The notes: generated from the sequence alone by a model not told the origin. DNA of 64,000 bases from Oceaniovalibus sp. ACAM 378 (GCF_008085915.1 NZ_VSJK01000002.1:62001-126000), one strand, 5' to 3'; shown: positions 42,391-52,893, counted from the first letter of the stretch. A program made the numbers and translations.

Positions 42391-43218
42391 ATGTCGAACG
42401 CCGCATTGGAAGCCGCAATCGAAACCGCATGGGAGGGCCGCGACGCCATCACTCCCGCAACCACAGGTCAAACCCGCGAGGCAATCGAAGACACGCTTGC
42501 GGCGCTGGATTCCGGCAATCTGCGTGTGGCCGAGAAACAGGCCGACGGATCGTGGCATGTGAACCAGTGGGCGAAAAAGGCTGTGCTGCTGGGATTCCGT
42601 ATCAAGGATATGGAAATGCAGCAGGGCGGTCCGCAGGGTTCCGGCTGGTGGGACAAAGTTGACAGCAAATTCGCCGGATGGGGCGAAAAAGAGTGGAAGA
42701 CCGCCGGTTTCCGCGCCGTGCCCAACTGCATCGTGCGTAAATCCGCCTTTATCGCGCCCGGTGTGGTGTTGATGCCCTCCTTCGTCAATCTGGGCGCCTA
42801 TGTGGATTCCGGCACCATGGTCGATACCTGGGCCACCGTGGGAAGCTGCGCGCAGATCGGCAAGAACGTGCATCTGTCGGGCGGCGTCGGCATTGGCGGC
42901 GTGCTGGAACCGATGCAGGCCGGCCCGACGATCATCGAAGACAACTGTTTCATCGGTGCGCGGTCCGAGGTGGTCGAGGGCTGTATCGTGCGCGAAGGTT
43001 CGGTTCTGGGGATGGGCGTGTTTATCGGCAAATCCACCAAGATCGTCGATCGCGAAACCGGCTCTGTCAGCTATGGAGAAGTGCCGCCCTACTCGGTCGT
43101 CGTTGCCGGATCGATGCCGAGCAAGAACGGCATCAACCTGTACTGCGCCGTGATCGTCAAGCGCGTCGATGCACAGACCCGCAGCAAGACAGCGATCAAC
43201 GAGTTGTTGCGCGACTGA
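42391..43218 (+). CDS. dapD: 2,3,4,5-tetrahydropyridine-2,6-dicarboxylate N-succinyltransferase
   Basis: The 275-residue protein has a helical N-terminal domain and a left-handed beta helix with hexapeptide repeats: [20 protein letters not shown] near residue 115, [34 protein letters not shown] and the C-terminal [17 protein letters not shown]. This is canonical DapD, the succinyl-transfer step of meso-diaminopimelate and lysine synthesis. dapE and dapA follow at 44.1 and 48.1 kb on the same strand. The GGAG site precedes ATG by about nine bases. Confidence 0.96.
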   Translation: MSNAALEAAIETAWEGRDAITPATTGQTREAIEDTLAALDSGNLRVAEKQADGSWHVNQWAKKAVLLGFRIKDMEMQQGGPQGSGWWDKVDSKFAGWGEKEWKTAGFRAVPNCIVRKSAFIAPGVVLMPSFVNLGAYVDSGTMVDTWATVGSCAQIGKNVHLSGGVGIGGVLEPMQAGPTIIEDNCFIGARSEVVEGCIVREGSVLGMGVFIGKSTKIVDRETGSVSYGEVPPYSVVVAGSMPSKNGINLYCAVIVKRVDAQTRSKTAINELLRD

Positions 43219-43246
43219 GCGCAATCGTCGCAGAAACCCAGACCCG

Positions 43247-43291
43247 CCCCCGGCGTTGCACACCTAAAGGCAGACACCGGGGGCTGAAATT
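43247..43291 (+). terminator. Rho-independent-like terminator after dapD
   Basis: CCCCCGG (43247-43253) pairs with CCGGGGG (43277-43283), and inner bases can extend the pairing. A short TTTT follows at 43290-43293 after CTGAAA. It lies 28 bases after the dapD stop, so it probably ends the dapD transcript. Confidence 0.55.
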
Positions 43292-43393
43292 TTCCGACCC
43301 TCGCAAACCCAAGATCCACGCTGCGCGAGGGAACAATTCGCCGGATCATCGCATTTATACGTCACATGACATAATGCACGAGGGGAGCGGCAC

Positions 43394-43639
43394 ATGGGAA
43401 TTGGGTTAATCGGAGCCATCATCATTGGCGGACTTGCGGGCTGGATCGCAAGCATCATCATGAAGGCCGACACGGGCCTGATCCTGAACATCGGACTGGG
43501 AATCGTCGGCGCCGTTGTGCTGAACCTGATCCTTTCCGCCTTGGGCATCTATGCCGAGCGGTCGTGGCTGCCGCAACTTATTGTCGGGTTGATCGGTGCC
43601 TGTGGGCTGATCGCCATATGGCGCGCCGTCGCGCGATAG
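43394..43639 (+). CDS. GlsB/YeaQ/YmgE family small membrane protein
   Basis: The 81-residue protein is mostly hydrophobic, with the glycine-rich pattern MGIGLIGAIIIGGLAGWIAS, ADTGLILNIGLGIVGAVVLN and a third segment, LIVGLIGACGLIAIW. This is the transglycosylase-associated / GlsB family linked to envelope stress. The ATG follows GAGGGGAG. It stands alone between dapD and the small gene before dapE. Confidence 0.88.
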   Translation: MGIGLIGAIIIGGLAGWIASIIMKADTGLILNIGLGIVGAVVLNLILSALGIYAERSWLPQLIVGLIGACGLIAIWRAVAR

Positions 43640-43714
43640 AATAGACCGGTCCACAGGACACGCCGGAAATGATAATGCTGGACGCGCCCTGCCGTTGCTG
43701 GCAGGACGCGGCCT

Positions 43715-44083
43715 ATGGCAAAATCTGAAAAAATACATCACGTCTATACCCTTTTGGTGCAGGTCGGTCGCCGGGCCGGTGATGGCCTGCCCAAGGGCGC
43801 GACCGGTGCGGCGCTGATCTGCTATGCCTCGGGCGTGGATGAGGGCGAGGCGGTGCGCGAAACCGTGGCGATCCTGAAACAGGCTGATCTGGCTCCGCTG
43901 GATGTGACCGGATATGGCACCCTCGAAGAGCGGTTGGCCGAAGGGCACGAGATTGACGAAGACGAACAGACGTTGATGGCGCGGGCGTCAGATGAAAATT
44001 CGGTGATCGTGGCGCAGATGACGCCGCTTTATGATGACCCCGGCAAGGTCGCCGCAAGCGAAGAGGGGGGTAATCCCCGATGA
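43715..44083 (+). CDS. Conserved hypothetical protein upstream of dapE
   Basis: The 122-residue soluble acidic protein reads [56 protein letters not shown] and a C-terminal DSEN-like acidic tail. No signal peptide, membrane segment or catalytic motif is visible. Its stop overlaps the dapE start by four bases (ATGA), so it is translationally coupled to dapE. I recognise it as a conserved hypothetical in roseobacters; a link to lysine synthesis is suggested only by position. Confidence 0.75.
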   Translation: MAKSEKIHHVYTLLVQVGRRAGDGLPKGATGAALICYASGVDEGEAVRETVAILKQADLAPLDVTGYGTLEERLAEGHEIDEDEQTLMARASDENSVIVAQMTPLYDDPGKVAASEEGGNPR

Positions 44084-45237
44084 GCGTACCCCAAACCCCC
44101 GCCGATCCCGTTGAATTGACCGCGGCGCTTATCCGCTGCGCTTCCGTCACTCCGGATGAGGGTGGCGCCTTGGTATTGTTGGCCGATCTGCTGACCAAAG
44201 CCGGGTTCCTCTGCACCCGCTGCGACAGAAACGGTATTGCCAATCTGCACGCGCGCTGGGGGCAGCTTGGAAATGGCAGGGTCTTTGGCTTTAATGGCCA
44301 CACCGATGTCGTACCCGTGGGCAACCGCGCCGATTGGCAGCACGATCCTTTCGGGGCCGAAATTGTCGATGGTGTGATGTACGGACGAGGCGCTTGCGAC
44401 ATGAAATCCGGCGTTGCGGCCTTTGCTGCCGCTGCCGTCGATTTCGTCCGCGACACCCCGCCCGATGGTGCGGTCGTGCTGACGATCACCGGCGACGAAG
44501 AAGGTGACGGGGTGGACGGCACCACTGCAATTCTTGACTGGATGACCGAAAACGGCGAACGGATGGATGTCTGTCTGGTCGGCGAACCGACCTGTCCGGA
44601 AACCATGGGCCAGATGATCAAGATCGGGCGTCGCGGCTCGATGACCGCGTATTTCACTGCGACCGGTGTGCAGGGGCACTCGGCCTATCCACACCGGGCT
44701 AAAAATCCCTTGCCGGCCATGGCACGGCTGATCGACAGGTTGGCCCGTCACGAGTTGGACACCGGCACCGCGCATTTCGACGCCTCGACTCTGGCTGTCA
44801 CAACCATCGACACCGGTAACCCGGCCAACAATGTGATCCCGGCCACCTGCCGCGCCACGGTCAATATCCGGTTCAACGATGCGCATTCATCGGCTGGCAT
44901 CATCGAATGGCTGCAATCCGAGGCAGCCCTTGTGGCAGGTGAAACCGAGATCGCTTTCGCGATGACGACCAAAGTATCGGGCGAAAGTTTTCTGACCCCG
45001 CCCGGCGATCTGTCGGCGCTGGTGGCCCGTGCAGTCACGGCAGAAACCGGTGTGACGCCAGAGCTGTCCACCACTGGCGGCACTTCCGACGCGCGGTTCG
45101 TCAAGGATCACTGTCCGGTCGTTGAATTCGGACTGGTCGGGCGGACGATGCACCAAGTCGATGAATGTGTCGACGTAGCGCAAATTCATCAGCTCAAGGC
45201 GATTTATTCGCGGGTTCTCACTGACTTTTTTGCATGA
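44080..45237 (+). CDS. dapE: Succinyl-diaminopimelate desuccinylase
   Basis: The 385-residue M20 metallohydrolase has [12 protein letters not shown] near residue 70 (first zinc ligand), [13 protein letters not shown] near 103, [13 protein letters not shown] near 135 (catalytic Glu and ligand), LVGEPT near 165 and GGTSDARF near 330. It removes succinate from N-succinyl-LL-DAP. ATGA overlaps join it to the gene before and the acetyltransferase gene after. Confidence 0.96.
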   Translation: MSVPQTPADPVELTAALIRCASVTPDEGGALVLLADLLTKAGFLCTRCDRNGIANLHARWGQLGNGRVFGFNGHTDVVPVGNRADWQHDPFGAEIVDGVMYGRGACDMKSGVAAFAAAAVDFVRDTPPDGAVVLTITGDEEGDGVDGTTAILDWMTENGERMDVCLVGEPTCPETMGQMIKIGRRGSMTAYFTATGVQGHSAYPHRAKNPLPAMARLIDRLARHELDTGTAHFDASTLAVTTIDTGNPANNVIPATCRATVNIRFNDAHSSAGIIEWLQSEAALVAGETEIAFAMTTKVSGESFLTPPGDLSALVARAVTAETGVTPELSTTGGTSDARFVKDHCPVVEFGLVGRTMHQVDECVDVAQIHQLKAIYSRVLTDFFA

Positions 45238-45650
45238 TCGTTGCGCGAACAGACGATATTGTCGCCTGCCATCGGCTGCGCCATGCCGTGTTCGTCGATG
45301 AACAGGGGATCACCCCGGAAGATGAATTTGACGGGCGGGATGGCGAGGCGATTCACCTGCTGGCCATGCTGGGCGGTGTTCCGGTCGGGACGGCCCGTTT
45401 GTTTATCATCGGAGATATCGGCAAGATCGGGCGGGTCTGCGTTTTGTCCGCACACCGGGGTACGGGAATCGGAGCGGCGCTGATCCGTGCCGCCCTGACC
45501 GAATTGCGCGTCTTGCCGGCGGTTCGGCTGGCGCGACTGGGGGCACAGACCCATGCCATCGCATTTTACGAGGCTCTGGGATTCACCGCCCATGGGCCAC
45601 TCTATGACGATGCCGGAATAGCGCACCGTGATATGGACCTGACGCTTTAA
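45234..45650 (+). CDS. GNAT family N-acetyltransferase
   Basis: The 138-residue protein has the ElaA/AT-like GNAT layout: [20 protein letters not shown] near residue 11, the acetyl-CoA-binding segment [23 protein letters not shown] near 70, and [16 protein letters not shown] near 105. The substrate is not predictable. ATG overlaps the dapE stop by four bases. [14 protein letters not shown] is the pantetheine-binding A motif. Confidence 0.9.
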   Translation: MIVARTDDIVACHRLRHAVFVDEQGITPEDEFDGRDGEAIHLLAMLGGVPVGTARLFIIGDIGKIGRVCVLSAHRGTGIGAALIRAALTELRVLPAVRLARLGAQTHAIAFYEALGFTAHGPLYDDAGIAHRDMDLTL

Positions 45651-45667
45651 AACCGAAGCTTTTCGTA

Positions 45668-45991
45668 ATGGTGAAAGAACCGCGATCAATCGGGTAAAGA
45701 CCGGCTGGGACGCGACATCTGAGCGGTGCCCGCGGCGTGGTGGTTTCGTTACCAGTCCTGCGCCGGTTGCGCGACCCGCGCTGGCGGCTGGTGCTGGCCG
45801 TGGCCCCTGATCGCGAAGGCATGATCAGCCGGGTCTGGCCCACCGATCTGCCGCGTATCCGGCAGGGACAGGGGGGACTGGGTGTGCGGATGGGGCGGTT
45901 GCTGCGGCAACCCGGACCGGTGGCGGTGATCGGCTTGGACATCCCGGGTGTCAGACGGCATCACGATCTGATGCGCCAATCCAGCGACTAA
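45668..45991 (+). pseudogene. Decayed DUF2064 (TIGR04282-type) glycosyltransferase gene
   Basis: Pieces of a DUF2064 glycosyltransferase are readable in order but in different frames: MVKEPR, then VKTRLGRDI-like sequence after a one-base loss near 45703, then AAWWFRYQS, then in another frame LRRLRDPRWRLVLAVAPDRE, VWPTDLPRI and GPVAVIGLDIPGV. The sequence stops about 110 codons in, whereas intact proteins are around 200 residues. A stop codon, at least two frame changes and a missing C-terminal half make it non-functional. It is convergent with the lytic transglycosylase gene. Confidence 0.75.
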
Positions 45992-46004
45992 AAAATTCGG
46001 CAGC

Positions 46005-47996
46005 TCAGCGTTTCAACTCATCGGTCAGGCGCACCGGTTCGGTTTTTCCGGTCAGACGCGCGCGGTAAATTGGCAGCGATTCGGCCACCCGCATGACATA
46101 GTTCCGGGTTTCATCGAACGGAATATGCTCGATCCAGTCCACCGGATCGATACCATCGGCGCGTGGATCGCCGAAGTCGCCAATCCAGCGGTCCGGTCTG
46201 CCCGGCCCGGCATTGTATCCCGCCGACACCAGCGTGACATTGGGGCCGAACCTGCCGAACAGTTCGGCCAGATATCCAGTGCCAAGGCGGGCGTTGTAAA
46301 CCGGATCGGTGAACAGCCGTGCGCGGGAGAACGGCAAGCCCAGCTTTTTCGCCATGTCCTGTGCTGTGCCCGGCATCAACTGCATCAGCCCGCGCGCCCC
46401 CACTCCGCTGGCCACACCGGGGTTGAATTCGCTTTCGCGCCGGGCAATCGACAGGGCCAGTTCCAGAGGCACCGGGATATTGCCAAGTCCCAGATCGACC
46501 ACAGGGTAATAGGGCCGCGGCAGGGTGATCCCCGCCTGTGCTGCCTGTTTGGCAATCAGCACTGCCATATGCGGTTCGCCCAACGCCAATGCCAGATCGC
46601 CCAGTGTACCCAGCTCGGGTTCGCTCAGGGTTTCTGCCAGATGCACCAGAAACCGTTTCGACAGGTCCCGTTCGCCCGCCGCCTGCAACCGCAGGGCGGT
46701 TTTCAGCACCGATGATCCGGCAAAAGACGATTCTGCCAGCGGCGGATAAATCTGTTTGCCGATCAGTTCGGGGTCCATCGGCAACCCGCCGCGTTCGGCG
46801 GCGAGCAGGCCATAAAAACTGGTCTGATATTCCGCGCCGTAAGCATAGGCGACCGCAGCCGCTTCTTCATCGCCCAAAGCTTCCTGCGCGCGGCCTTCCC
46901 AGTAACCGGCCCGGCCCAGACTGATTGGTGTGTCCACAGCCCCCCGGAATTTCTGGAAATGGATCAGCGCCTTGGCGGGATCGTCAAGGAAACTCAGCGA
47001 CAGGTACCCCGAAAGCCATTCCAGATCGGCATAGTCGGACCCGGATTCAAGCCAGTGTGACGAGGCAACGGCATAGGCGTCTTCGTGGCGTTTCGCCCGC
47101 ATCAGGGTGCGCGCCAGATCGCGCCGCGCCCGCGCCCAGATTGCCGGTTGCCCAAGGCGCTCGTAGGCTGTGCTGTGTTCCAGGATCAGGGTTGTCGCCT
47201 CGTCAACGCGGTTGCGGGCGTGGGCGTCGCGAAATTTCTCATAGGCCAGACCGGGATCGGATTGCAGGGCGGTGGGCACGGCCTTCACCGCGGCCTCGGC
47301 TCCGTTGCGCCCGTTGCGCAGGCTCAGCCGTGCCTCGGCCAGCGCGGTCTGGTCAGCATCGCCAAGCCGGGGCAGCATGCGCCGCGCGGCGCTTTCGGAA
47401 TCCCGCCACAGCATATTGTCCAGCCGCACGGCATGCAGGGGGAACAGGACGTCCGGATACCGCTGTAGCAGCGCGAACTCGGCCTCGGCGGTCATTGAAA
47501 TGTCCAGCCAGGCCAAAGCCGCCATCGATTCGGCATCGCCATTGGCACCGATCGCCGCAAAGGCATTGACCAGAGCGACGACGCCGTGCCCGGTCATTGG
47601 CTGGTGGTCGGCAAAAAACGCGATCACGTCGGGCCCACGGGCATCCAGCGGCAGGGCCTCTTCGCTTTTCTGTTTCAGATAGGAAAGACCCGGCCAGTCG
47701 GGATGGCGGTTGAGAAAGGCCAGCGATTCGTCAAATGTGCCGCGTCCGGCCCGTAAGCGATGCCATTCGACGACATCGCCTATCAACGGCCCGGCCTGGG
47801 CGCCCAGTTCTGCCGCGGTGTCCCAATCCCCCGCCCTGAGCGCCTGCATCGCCTGGGTTGCGGCCAGGCTGGCCAGTGACACGAAAGGGCGGCGCACGGG
47901 CCGGATTCCGGTGTCAGATATCTGCGACCAGACGGGCCAAGGCGCGCCGATCAGCAAAAGGCCAAAAACAAGCATATTTCGAAGGAAATTGTACAT
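46005..47996 (-). CDS. Soluble lytic murein transglycosylase (Slt70-like)
   Basis: The 663-residue exported protein has a signal peptide (MLVFGLLLIGAPWPVWSQ), a long superhelical U-domain of short helical repeats, and a C-terminal SLT domain. Motifs are ALSIARRESEFNPGVASG near residue 535 (catalytic Glu in RRESEF), GARGLMQLMPGTAQD, and LVSAGYNAGPGRPDRW near 600. It cleaves peptidoglycan with formation of 1,6-anhydromuramic acid. The start at 47996 (MYNFLRNMLVF) is preferred; the frame extends 17 codons upstream. It is divergent from dapA by 136 bases. Confidence 0.92.
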   Translation of the reverse strand: MYNFLRNMLVFGLLLIGAPWPVWSQISDTGIRPVRRPFVSLASLAATQAMQALRAGDWDTAAELGAQAGPLIGDVVEWHRLRAGRGTFDESLAFLNRHPDWPGLSYLKQKSEEALPLDARGPDVIAFFADHQPMTGHGVVALVNAFAAIGANGDAESMAALAWLDISMTAEAEFALLQRYPDVLFPLHAVRLDNMLWRDSESAARRMLPRLGDADQTALAEARLSLRNGRNGAEAAVKAVPTALQSDPGLAYEKFRDAHARNRVDEATTLILEHSTAYERLGQPAIWARARRDLARTLMRAKRHEDAYAVASSHWLESGSDYADLEWLSGYLSLSFLDDPAKALIHFQKFRGAVDTPISLGRAGYWEGRAQEALGDEEAAAVAYAYGAEYQTSFYGLLAAERGGLPMDPELIGKQIYPPLAESSFAGSSVLKTALRLQAAGERDLSKRFLVHLAETLSEPELGTLGDLALALGEPHMAVLIAKQAAQAGITLPRPYYPVVDLGLGNIPVPLELALSIARRESEFNPGVASGVGARGLMQLMPGTAQDMAKKLGLPFSRARLFTDPVYNARLGTGYLAELFGRFGPNVTLVSAGYNAGPGRPDRWIGDFGDPRADGIDPVDWIEHIPFDETRNYVMRVAESLPIYRARLTGKTEPVRLTDELKR

Positions 47997-48132
47997 GTTG
48001 CGCAACCTATCCTTATGCCCGATTACATCAATACACAAACTTGGCAATCCGGCGATCCGGCGCTAGGGTCCGCGCGCACCGGAGGGTGCATTTAACGGGG
48101 CCATAGCGCCCAAAAGATAAAGGAAGCGTGTC

Positions 48133-49008
48133 ATGTTCAGGGGATCTTTCGTCGCACTGGTCACGCCGTTCAAGGACGGTAAGCTGGATCTGGACACGCT
48201 GAAGAAACTGGTCGACTGGCATATTGAACAGGGCACTCATGGCCTTGTGCCCGTCGGCACCACAGGCGAAAGCCCGACGCTGAGCCATGCCGAACATGAA
48301 CAGGTGGTCGAAACCGTGGTCGCCCATGCGGCTGGGCGGGTGCCAGTGATTGCCGGGGCCGGATCGAACAACACCTCCGAAGGCATGCGGCTGATTCGCC
48401 ATGCTGCTTCTGTCGGGGCGGACGCCGCGCTGGTCGTGACGCCCTATTACAACAGGCCGACACAGGCGGGCATGATTGCGCATTTCACCGCGCTTCACGA
48501 TGCCGCCGATATTCCGATCATCATCTATAATATTCCGCCTCGTTCGATGGTCGACATGACACCCGCCACCATGGGCGTTTTGGCAAAGCTGCCGCGCATC
48601 ATCGGTGTCAAGGACGCCACCGCCGACATCACCCGGGTTTCGTCCCAGCGGATCACCTGCGGCAAGGATTTCGTCCAGTTGTCGGGCGAAGATGGGAGTG
48701 CTCTGGGCTATAACGCCCATGGCGGTCATGGTTGCATCAGCGTGGCGGCAAACGTCGCGCCAAAGCTCTGTGCTGAATTTCAGACCGCCACGCTGAACGG
48801 CGATTTCGCCAAGGCGCTGGAGTATCAGGACCGGTTGATGCCGCTGCATCTGGCGCTGTTTCTGGAGCCCGGGCTGGTCAGTGCGAAATATGCCCTGTCG
48901 CTGCTGGGGCTGTGTAGCGATGAGGTGCGCCTGCCGTTGGTCGGGCTGACCGATACTGCGAAAGAGGCGGTTCGCGCGGCGATGCGCCATGCCGGGTTGA
49001 TCGACTGA
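48133..49008 (+). CDS. dapA: 4-hydroxy-tetrahydrodipicolinate synthase
   Basis: The 291-residue TIM-barrel protein has [19 protein letters not shown] at the start, [14 protein letters not shown] near residue 44, [13 protein letters not shown] near 133 (catalytic Tyr) and [12 protein letters not shown] near 160 (Schiff-base Lys). It condenses pyruvate with aspartate semialdehyde, the first step of the DAP/lysine branch. The AAAGGAAGCG site precedes ATG. It is divergent from the lytic transglycosylase. Confidence 0.96.
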   Translation: MFRGSFVALVTPFKDGKLDLDTLKKLVDWHIEQGTHGLVPVGTTGESPTLSHAEHEQVVETVVAHAAGRVPVIAGAGSNNTSEGMRLIRHAASVGADAALVVTPYYNRPTQAGMIAHFTALHDAADIPIIIYNIPPRSMVDMTPATMGVLAKLPRIIGVKDATADITRVSSQRITCGKDFVQLSGEDGSALGYNAHGGHGCISVAANVAPKLCAEFQTATLNGDFAKALEYQDRLMPLHLALFLEPGLVSAKYALSLLGLCSDEVRLPLVGLTDTAKEAVRAAMRHAGLID

Positions 49009-49018
49009 CCTTTGGATA

Positions 49019-49615
49019 TCAGGCTGCGTCGCGTTTCGATCTGCGATGCAGCCAGATTCCACAGAGCACCATGACAGCCAGCGCGGCGACGATCCCCACC
49101 ACATCGGTCACGAGTTCGGCCATGTATTCCAGCTCGGTCGCGAAAATATACCCCAGCGCAACATAGGCGCCTGTCCAGACCACCGCACCAAGAACCGCGG
49201 ACAGGGTGAACGCGGCCCAGCCGACGCCGGTGGCACCGCAGATATAGCTGACATAGGGTCCGGTCGGGCTGAGCACTGTATGGCTCAGGAACACGGCCAG
49301 CCCACCGCGCCTCTGCAACAGCGATTCCGCCCGATCCACGGTCGAAGCCACACGCCGAACTCCGCGTATGCGCGTCACCAGAGGCGGCCCGGCGCGGCGG
49401 GCCAGATGAAACGCGAGTTGGTCGCCGATCACGTAGGCCGCCCAGATCGCCGCAATCACCTGCCAGAGGATCAGATCGCCCGTCGCCGCAAATGCGCCCG
49501 CCGCCAGAACCAGCATCGAAGCGGGCAAAGGCACGGCAAGACATCCAAGAAGGACCGTCAACGCAACGATCCAAAGCCCGTATTCGGGCACAAGGGCCAG
49601 AAGTGTTCCGGTCAC
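49019..49615 (-). CDS. DedA/SNARE-associated family membrane protein
   Basis: The 198-residue membrane protein has the DedA pattern. LVLAAGAFAATGDLILWQVIAAIWAAYVIGDQ is a membrane block near residue 35-60; FLSHTVLSPTGPYVSYICGA near 115 corresponds to the F/P-rich conserved region; four to five helices are visible overall. The family supports membrane lipid and envelope homeostasis, probably as lipid scramblases. It overlaps the next gene by four bases (ATGA) and is convergent with dapA. Confidence 0.85.
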   Translation of the reverse strand: MTGTLLALVPEYGLWIVALTVLLGCLAVPLPASMLVLAAGAFAATGDLILWQVIAAIWAAYVIGDQLAFHLARRAGPPLVTRIRGVRRVASTVDRAESLLQRRGGLAVFLSHTVLSPTGPYVSYICGATGVGWAAFTLSAVLGAVVWTGAYVALGYIFATELEYMAELVTDVVGIVAALAVMVLCGIWLHRRSKRDAA

Positions 49616-50016
49616 CGGTGCACGGCCCGCCAGACGGCGGCCGCGGCGCGCAGTCTGACGTTCAGTTCTTCGAGTGTGATGCCAAGGTCATCGGCGATGT
49701 CATCAAGTTTGCGACGCTTGTCTACATGGGGTTTGATATCGAACACCGAAAACACCACTTGGGGCGGCAGGCGCCATGACATCACCACATGGCGCGGGGT
49801 CATCCATTCCTTCAGGTCGGGGTCTTGCGGACGGGGGCCGCGCAGATGGGCCACGTCCAGCACAAATCCGATGGCAAACCACAGCGCCACGATGGCCGAC
49901 AAGATCAGCCCCAACGCCGGGATCCAGTTGCGCCGCAGCGCCAGTGTGAAATCACTCAGTCGCACGTCATTCCCATAGGCCAGTGTTTCCGACTGCCGGG
50001 TATCCGGCAACCCCAT
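49612..50016 (-). CDS. Conserved hypothetical membrane protein
   Basis: 134 residues if the ATG at 50016 is used. A GTG at 49965, preceded by GGGAATGAC, would give a 117-residue protein beginning VRLSDFTLALRRNW and is perhaps better. One membrane segment (LGLILSAIVALWFAIGFVLD) is followed by a soluble domain with EWMTPRHVVMSWRLPPQVVF and a helical end, DDIADDLGITLEELNVRLRAA. I do not recognise a function. It is probably co-transcribed with the dedA-like gene downstream. Confidence 0.75.
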   Translation of the reverse strand: MGLPDTRQSETLAYGNDVRLSDFTLALRRNWIPALGLILSAIVALWFAIGFVLDVAHLRGPRPQDPDLKEWMTPRHVVMSWRLPPQVVFSVFDIKPHVDKRRKLDDIADDLGITLEELNVRLRAAAAVWRAVHR

Positions 50017-50076
50017 TGTTCAGAAAAGACAGGGTCCGTGGCGCGGGCAAGGGACAGCCGAAACGGACGTCGTGCA

Positions 50077-50109
50077 AAGGAAAAGGGCGCGTTCCGGCAG
50101 AACGCGCCC
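50077..50109 (-). terminator. Rho-independent terminator after petABC
   Basis: GGGCGCGTTC (50085-50094) and GAACGCGCCC (50100-50109) pair perfectly over a 5-base loop. On the minus strand TTTTCCTTT follows. It lies just beyond the petC stop and ends the cytochrome bc1 operon. Confidence 0.85.
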
Positions 50110-50135
50110 CCATTATTTCAGTCGTGCCACCCGTT

Positions 50136-50951
50136 CTATGCCGAGGGCGAATCATCCTTGCGGCCATTCTTGATCGGCGCCCAGATGCGTTTGTTTGTCA
50201 GATACAGCAGCGCTGCAAGAACCGACAACATCAGAACTGCAATGAATCCCGCCCGCTTGCGCGCCATCATCTTGGGTTCTGCAGTCCACATCATGAAGGC
50301 GGCGACGTCTTGTGCGATGTCAGGGATGCCGTTGTCGTGCCCGTCGGCGAATTCGACATCTTCGCCGTACAGAGGGGGTGCCATGGAGATCCAGCCACCC
50401 GGGAAGGCCGTATTCTCGTACAGCACAGTGCCTGCCTGTTCTCTTTCCTCACCGGTATAGCCGGTCAGGAGGCTGACGATATACTCTGGACCACCAGTGC
50501 CTTTGAGGAACTGGTTGATCCCCGAGCCATAGGGCCCGTGGAACCCGGCGCGGGCCTTGGCCATCAACGTCAGGTCAGGCGCACCCGGCAGCCCGCTTTT
50601 GTTGAAGTGGTCGGTCGGCAGGGCCGGGCGAAAGTCGCCGTCGCCGTCGGCCAGCTCGGGGTCGAAAACCTCGTGCTGGGCGGCATAGGCCCTGACCTGA
50701 TCCTCGGGCAGGGATGGCCCACCGGCCTCTCCCAAGGCGCGATAGGTCAGATGCTCCATCCCATGGCAGGCCGAGCAGACTTCGGTAAAGACCTGCAATC
50801 CGCGCTGCAACTGGTTCTCGTCATATTTGCCGAACGGACCTTCGTACGAAAAATCGACGTCTTCGATGTGGGCTTCGTCGCTTGCGGCCAGCGCGACACC
50901 CGGCATTAGGCCGAGGGTCAGAACTGCGGCGATTGTAAGCTGTTTCAGCAT
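50136..50951 (-). CDS. petC: Cytochrome c1, ubiquinol-cytochrome c reductase
   Basis: The 271-residue protein has a signal peptide ([22 protein letters not shown]), the heme c motif CSACH at residues 59-63, [24 protein letters not shown] in the middle, and a C-terminal membrane anchor ([20 protein letters not shown]). It accepts electrons from the Rieske protein. ATG at 50951 is fixed by the signal peptide; a long upstream open frame is a shadow. It follows petB by 14 bases. Confidence 0.95.
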   Translation of the reverse strand: MLKQLTIAAVLTLGLMPGVALAASDEAHIEDVDFSYEGPFGKYDENQLQRGLQVFTEVCSACHGMEHLTYRALGEAGGPSLPEDQVRAYAAQHEVFDPELADGDGDFRPALPTDHFNKSGLPGAPDLTLMAKARAGFHGPYGSGINQFLKGTGGPEYIVSLLTGYTGEEREQAGTVLYENTAFPGGWISMAPPLYGEDVEFADGHDNGIPDIAQDVAAFMMWTAEPKMMARKRAGFIAVLMLSVLAALLYLTNKRIWAPIKNGRKDDSPSA

Positions 50952-50965
50952 TGTCAGCGGTCCTT

Positions 50966-52309
50966 TCACTCGGCCGGTTTTACCAAGGTTTTCGTGCCCA
51001 CGGCGTCCGGCGCGTAGTGCGCGTTGAAGTCGTCTTCGATGGTCGCGGGTTGGGCATGGGGTTTTTCGATCACACCCAGCAACGGCAGGATGATCAGGAA
51101 ATAACCGAACCAATAGGCCGCACCGATCAGCGAGATCGTGGCATAGGGCTCTTCGGCGGGCATGGAGCCGCACCACATCAGAACCATGAAATCGACGCAG
51201 AGCAGGGCGAACCACCACTTGAACATCGGGCGATATCGTCCCGAACGCACCGACGACGTGTCGAGCCAGGGTGCCAAAGCCATCACGAAGATCGCACCGA
51301 ACATCGCCAGGACACCGAAGAATTTGGCGTCGACGATGCCACCCGTGATGAACGACGCGAATTGCACCGCCCAGACTTCCGACGTGAAGGCCCGCAGGAT
51401 TGCGTAGAACGGCAGGTAATACCATTCCGGCACGATATGCGCGGGCGTCGAAAGCGGGTTTGCCTCGATATAGTTATCCGGATGGCCCAGATAGTTGGGC
51501 ATGAACCCGACCACGGCAAAGAAGATCGCCAGGATCACCGCCAGCGCGAACAGGTCCTTCATCACGAAGTAAGGCCAGAACGGCAGGGTGTCCTTTTCCG
51601 CCTCGACCTTGGATGTGCGGCGCACCTCGACCCCGGTGGGGTTGTTGTTGCCGGTGGTGTGGAACGCCCAGATGTGGACGACCACAAGACCCGCGATCAC
51701 GAAGGGCAGCAGATAGTGCAGCGAGAAAAAGCGCGTCAGCGTCGCGTTGTCCACAGCCGGTCCGCCCAGCAGCCATTGCTGCAGCGTTTCACCGATGAAC
51801 GGAATGGCACCGAACAACCCGGTGATGACGGTGGCACCCCAGAACGACATCTGCCCCCAGGGCAGCACATAGCCAAGGAAACCGGTCGCCATCATCAGCA
51901 GATAGATCAGCATACCGATGATCCAGGTGACTTCGCGCGGTTCCTTGTAGGAACCATAGTAAAGACCCCGGAAAATATGCAGATAGACCGCGATAAAGAA
52001 CAGCGATGCGCCGTTGGCGTGAATATACCGCAGCATGAACCCACCGTTCACGTCACGCATGATGTGTTCGACCGAGGCAAATGCCATTGATGTGTCGGGC
52101 GTGTAATGCATCACCAGCACGATGCCGGTGACAATCTGCAACACCAGACAGAATGTCAGGACGATGCCCCAGATCCACATCCAATTCAAATTCTTCGGAG
52201 TGGGGATCATCAGGGTGTCGTAAAGCAGTCCGACAATCGGCAGACGGCGGTGCAACCACTTTTCGCCCCCGGTGGTCGGTTCGTAATGGTCGTGCGGGAT
52301 ACCAGCCAT
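50966..52309 (-). CDS. petB: Cytochrome b, ubiquinol-cytochrome c reductase
   Basis: The 447-residue integral membrane protein has [19 protein letters not shown] near the start, [21 protein letters not shown], the heme-ligand regions [25 protein letters not shown] and [23 protein letters not shown], and the Qo-site PEWY in [18 protein letters not shown] near residue 305. A full-length (fused) cytochrome b of this size fits alphaproteobacterial bc1. It is flanked by petA and petC with short gaps. Confidence 0.97.
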   Translation of the reverse strand: MAGIPHDHYEPTTGGEKWLHRRLPIVGLLYDTLMIPTPKNLNWMWIWGIVLTFCLVLQIVTGIVLVMHYTPDTSMAFASVEHIMRDVNGGFMLRYIHANGASLFFIAVYLHIFRGLYYGSYKEPREVTWIIGMLIYLLMMATGFLGYVLPWGQMSFWGATVITGLFGAIPFIGETLQQWLLGGPAVDNATLTRFFSLHYLLPFVIAGLVVVHIWAFHTTGNNNPTGVEVRRTSKVEAEKDTLPFWPYFVMKDLFALAVILAIFFAVVGFMPNYLGHPDNYIEANPLSTPAHIVPEWYYLPFYAILRAFTSEVWAVQFASFITGGIVDAKFFGVLAMFGAIFVMALAPWLDTSSVRSGRYRPMFKWWFALLCVDFMVLMWCGSMPAEEPYATISLIGAAYWFGYFLIILPLLGVIEKPHAQPATIEDDFNAHYAPDAVGTKTLVKPAE

Positions 52310-52320
52310 GATAAACTCCG

Positions 52321-52893
52321 TTATCCGAGAACGAGGGTGGATTCATCTTCGAAGGCAGCGACCGGAACCGGCAGGTTCCTCGGCGCGGGGCCTTTGCGGA
52401 TGCGTCCAGCGGTGTCGTAGTGCGAACCGTGACAGGGGCAGAACCAGCCGCCGAAATCACCCGCGTCGCCCAGCGGCACACAGCCAAGGTGCGTGCAGAC
52501 GCCGATCATGATCAGCCACTCACCGTCTTCCGACAGTGCGCGGTTGGCGTCGCTGGCATCGGTCTCGGCGGGCAGGTTGGCGTTTTCCGCCAACTGATCA
52601 GGCAGATCGGACAGGTCGACCGCGCGGGCCGACGCGATTTCTTCGTCGGTACGGCGACGGATGAATACCGGCTTGCCCTGCCATTTGACAGTCAGCTGGG
52701 TGCCCGGTTCAACGCCGCCCACATCCACGCGGATCGAGCTGAGAGCTTGCACGTCGGCCGAAGGGTTCATCTGGTTCACAAGCGGCCAGACGGCGGCACC
52801 GGTGACGACGACTCCGGTACCCGCAGTCGCATAGTACAGAAAGTCTCGGCGCGTGCCTTCATGATCATCTGTGTGGGACACGGCATTCTCCAT
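52321..52893 (-). CDS. petA: Rieske iron-sulfur protein, ubiquinol-cytochrome c reductase
   Basis: The 190-residue protein has a twin-arginine-like [12 protein letters not shown] at residues 14-25 that starts the membrane anchor, and the two cluster-binding boxes CTHLGC (133-138) and CPCHGS (152-157). It carries the high-potential [2Fe-2S] centre of the bc1 complex. It is the first gene of petABC, 11 bases upstream of petB, and divergent from smpB. Confidence 0.97.
   Translation of the reverse strand: MENAVSHTDDHEGTRRDFLYYATAGTGVVVTGAAVWPLVNQMNPSADVQALSSIRVDVGGVEPGTQLTVKWQGKPVFIRRRTDEEIASARAVDLSDLPDQLAENANLPAETDASDANRALSEDGEWLIMIGVCTHLGCVPLGDAGDFGGWFCPCHGSHYDTAGRIRKGPAPRNLPVPVAAFEDESTLVLG

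Noticed and set aside
48001-48132. Possible lysine riboswitch upstream of dapA
   Set aside because: The divergent gap is too short and shows no recognisable riboswitch core.
50952-51425. Extended N-terminus of the cytochrome c1 frame
   Set aside because: This part is antiparallel in sense to nothing useful and lies inside petB in another frame; the signal peptide begins at 50951.
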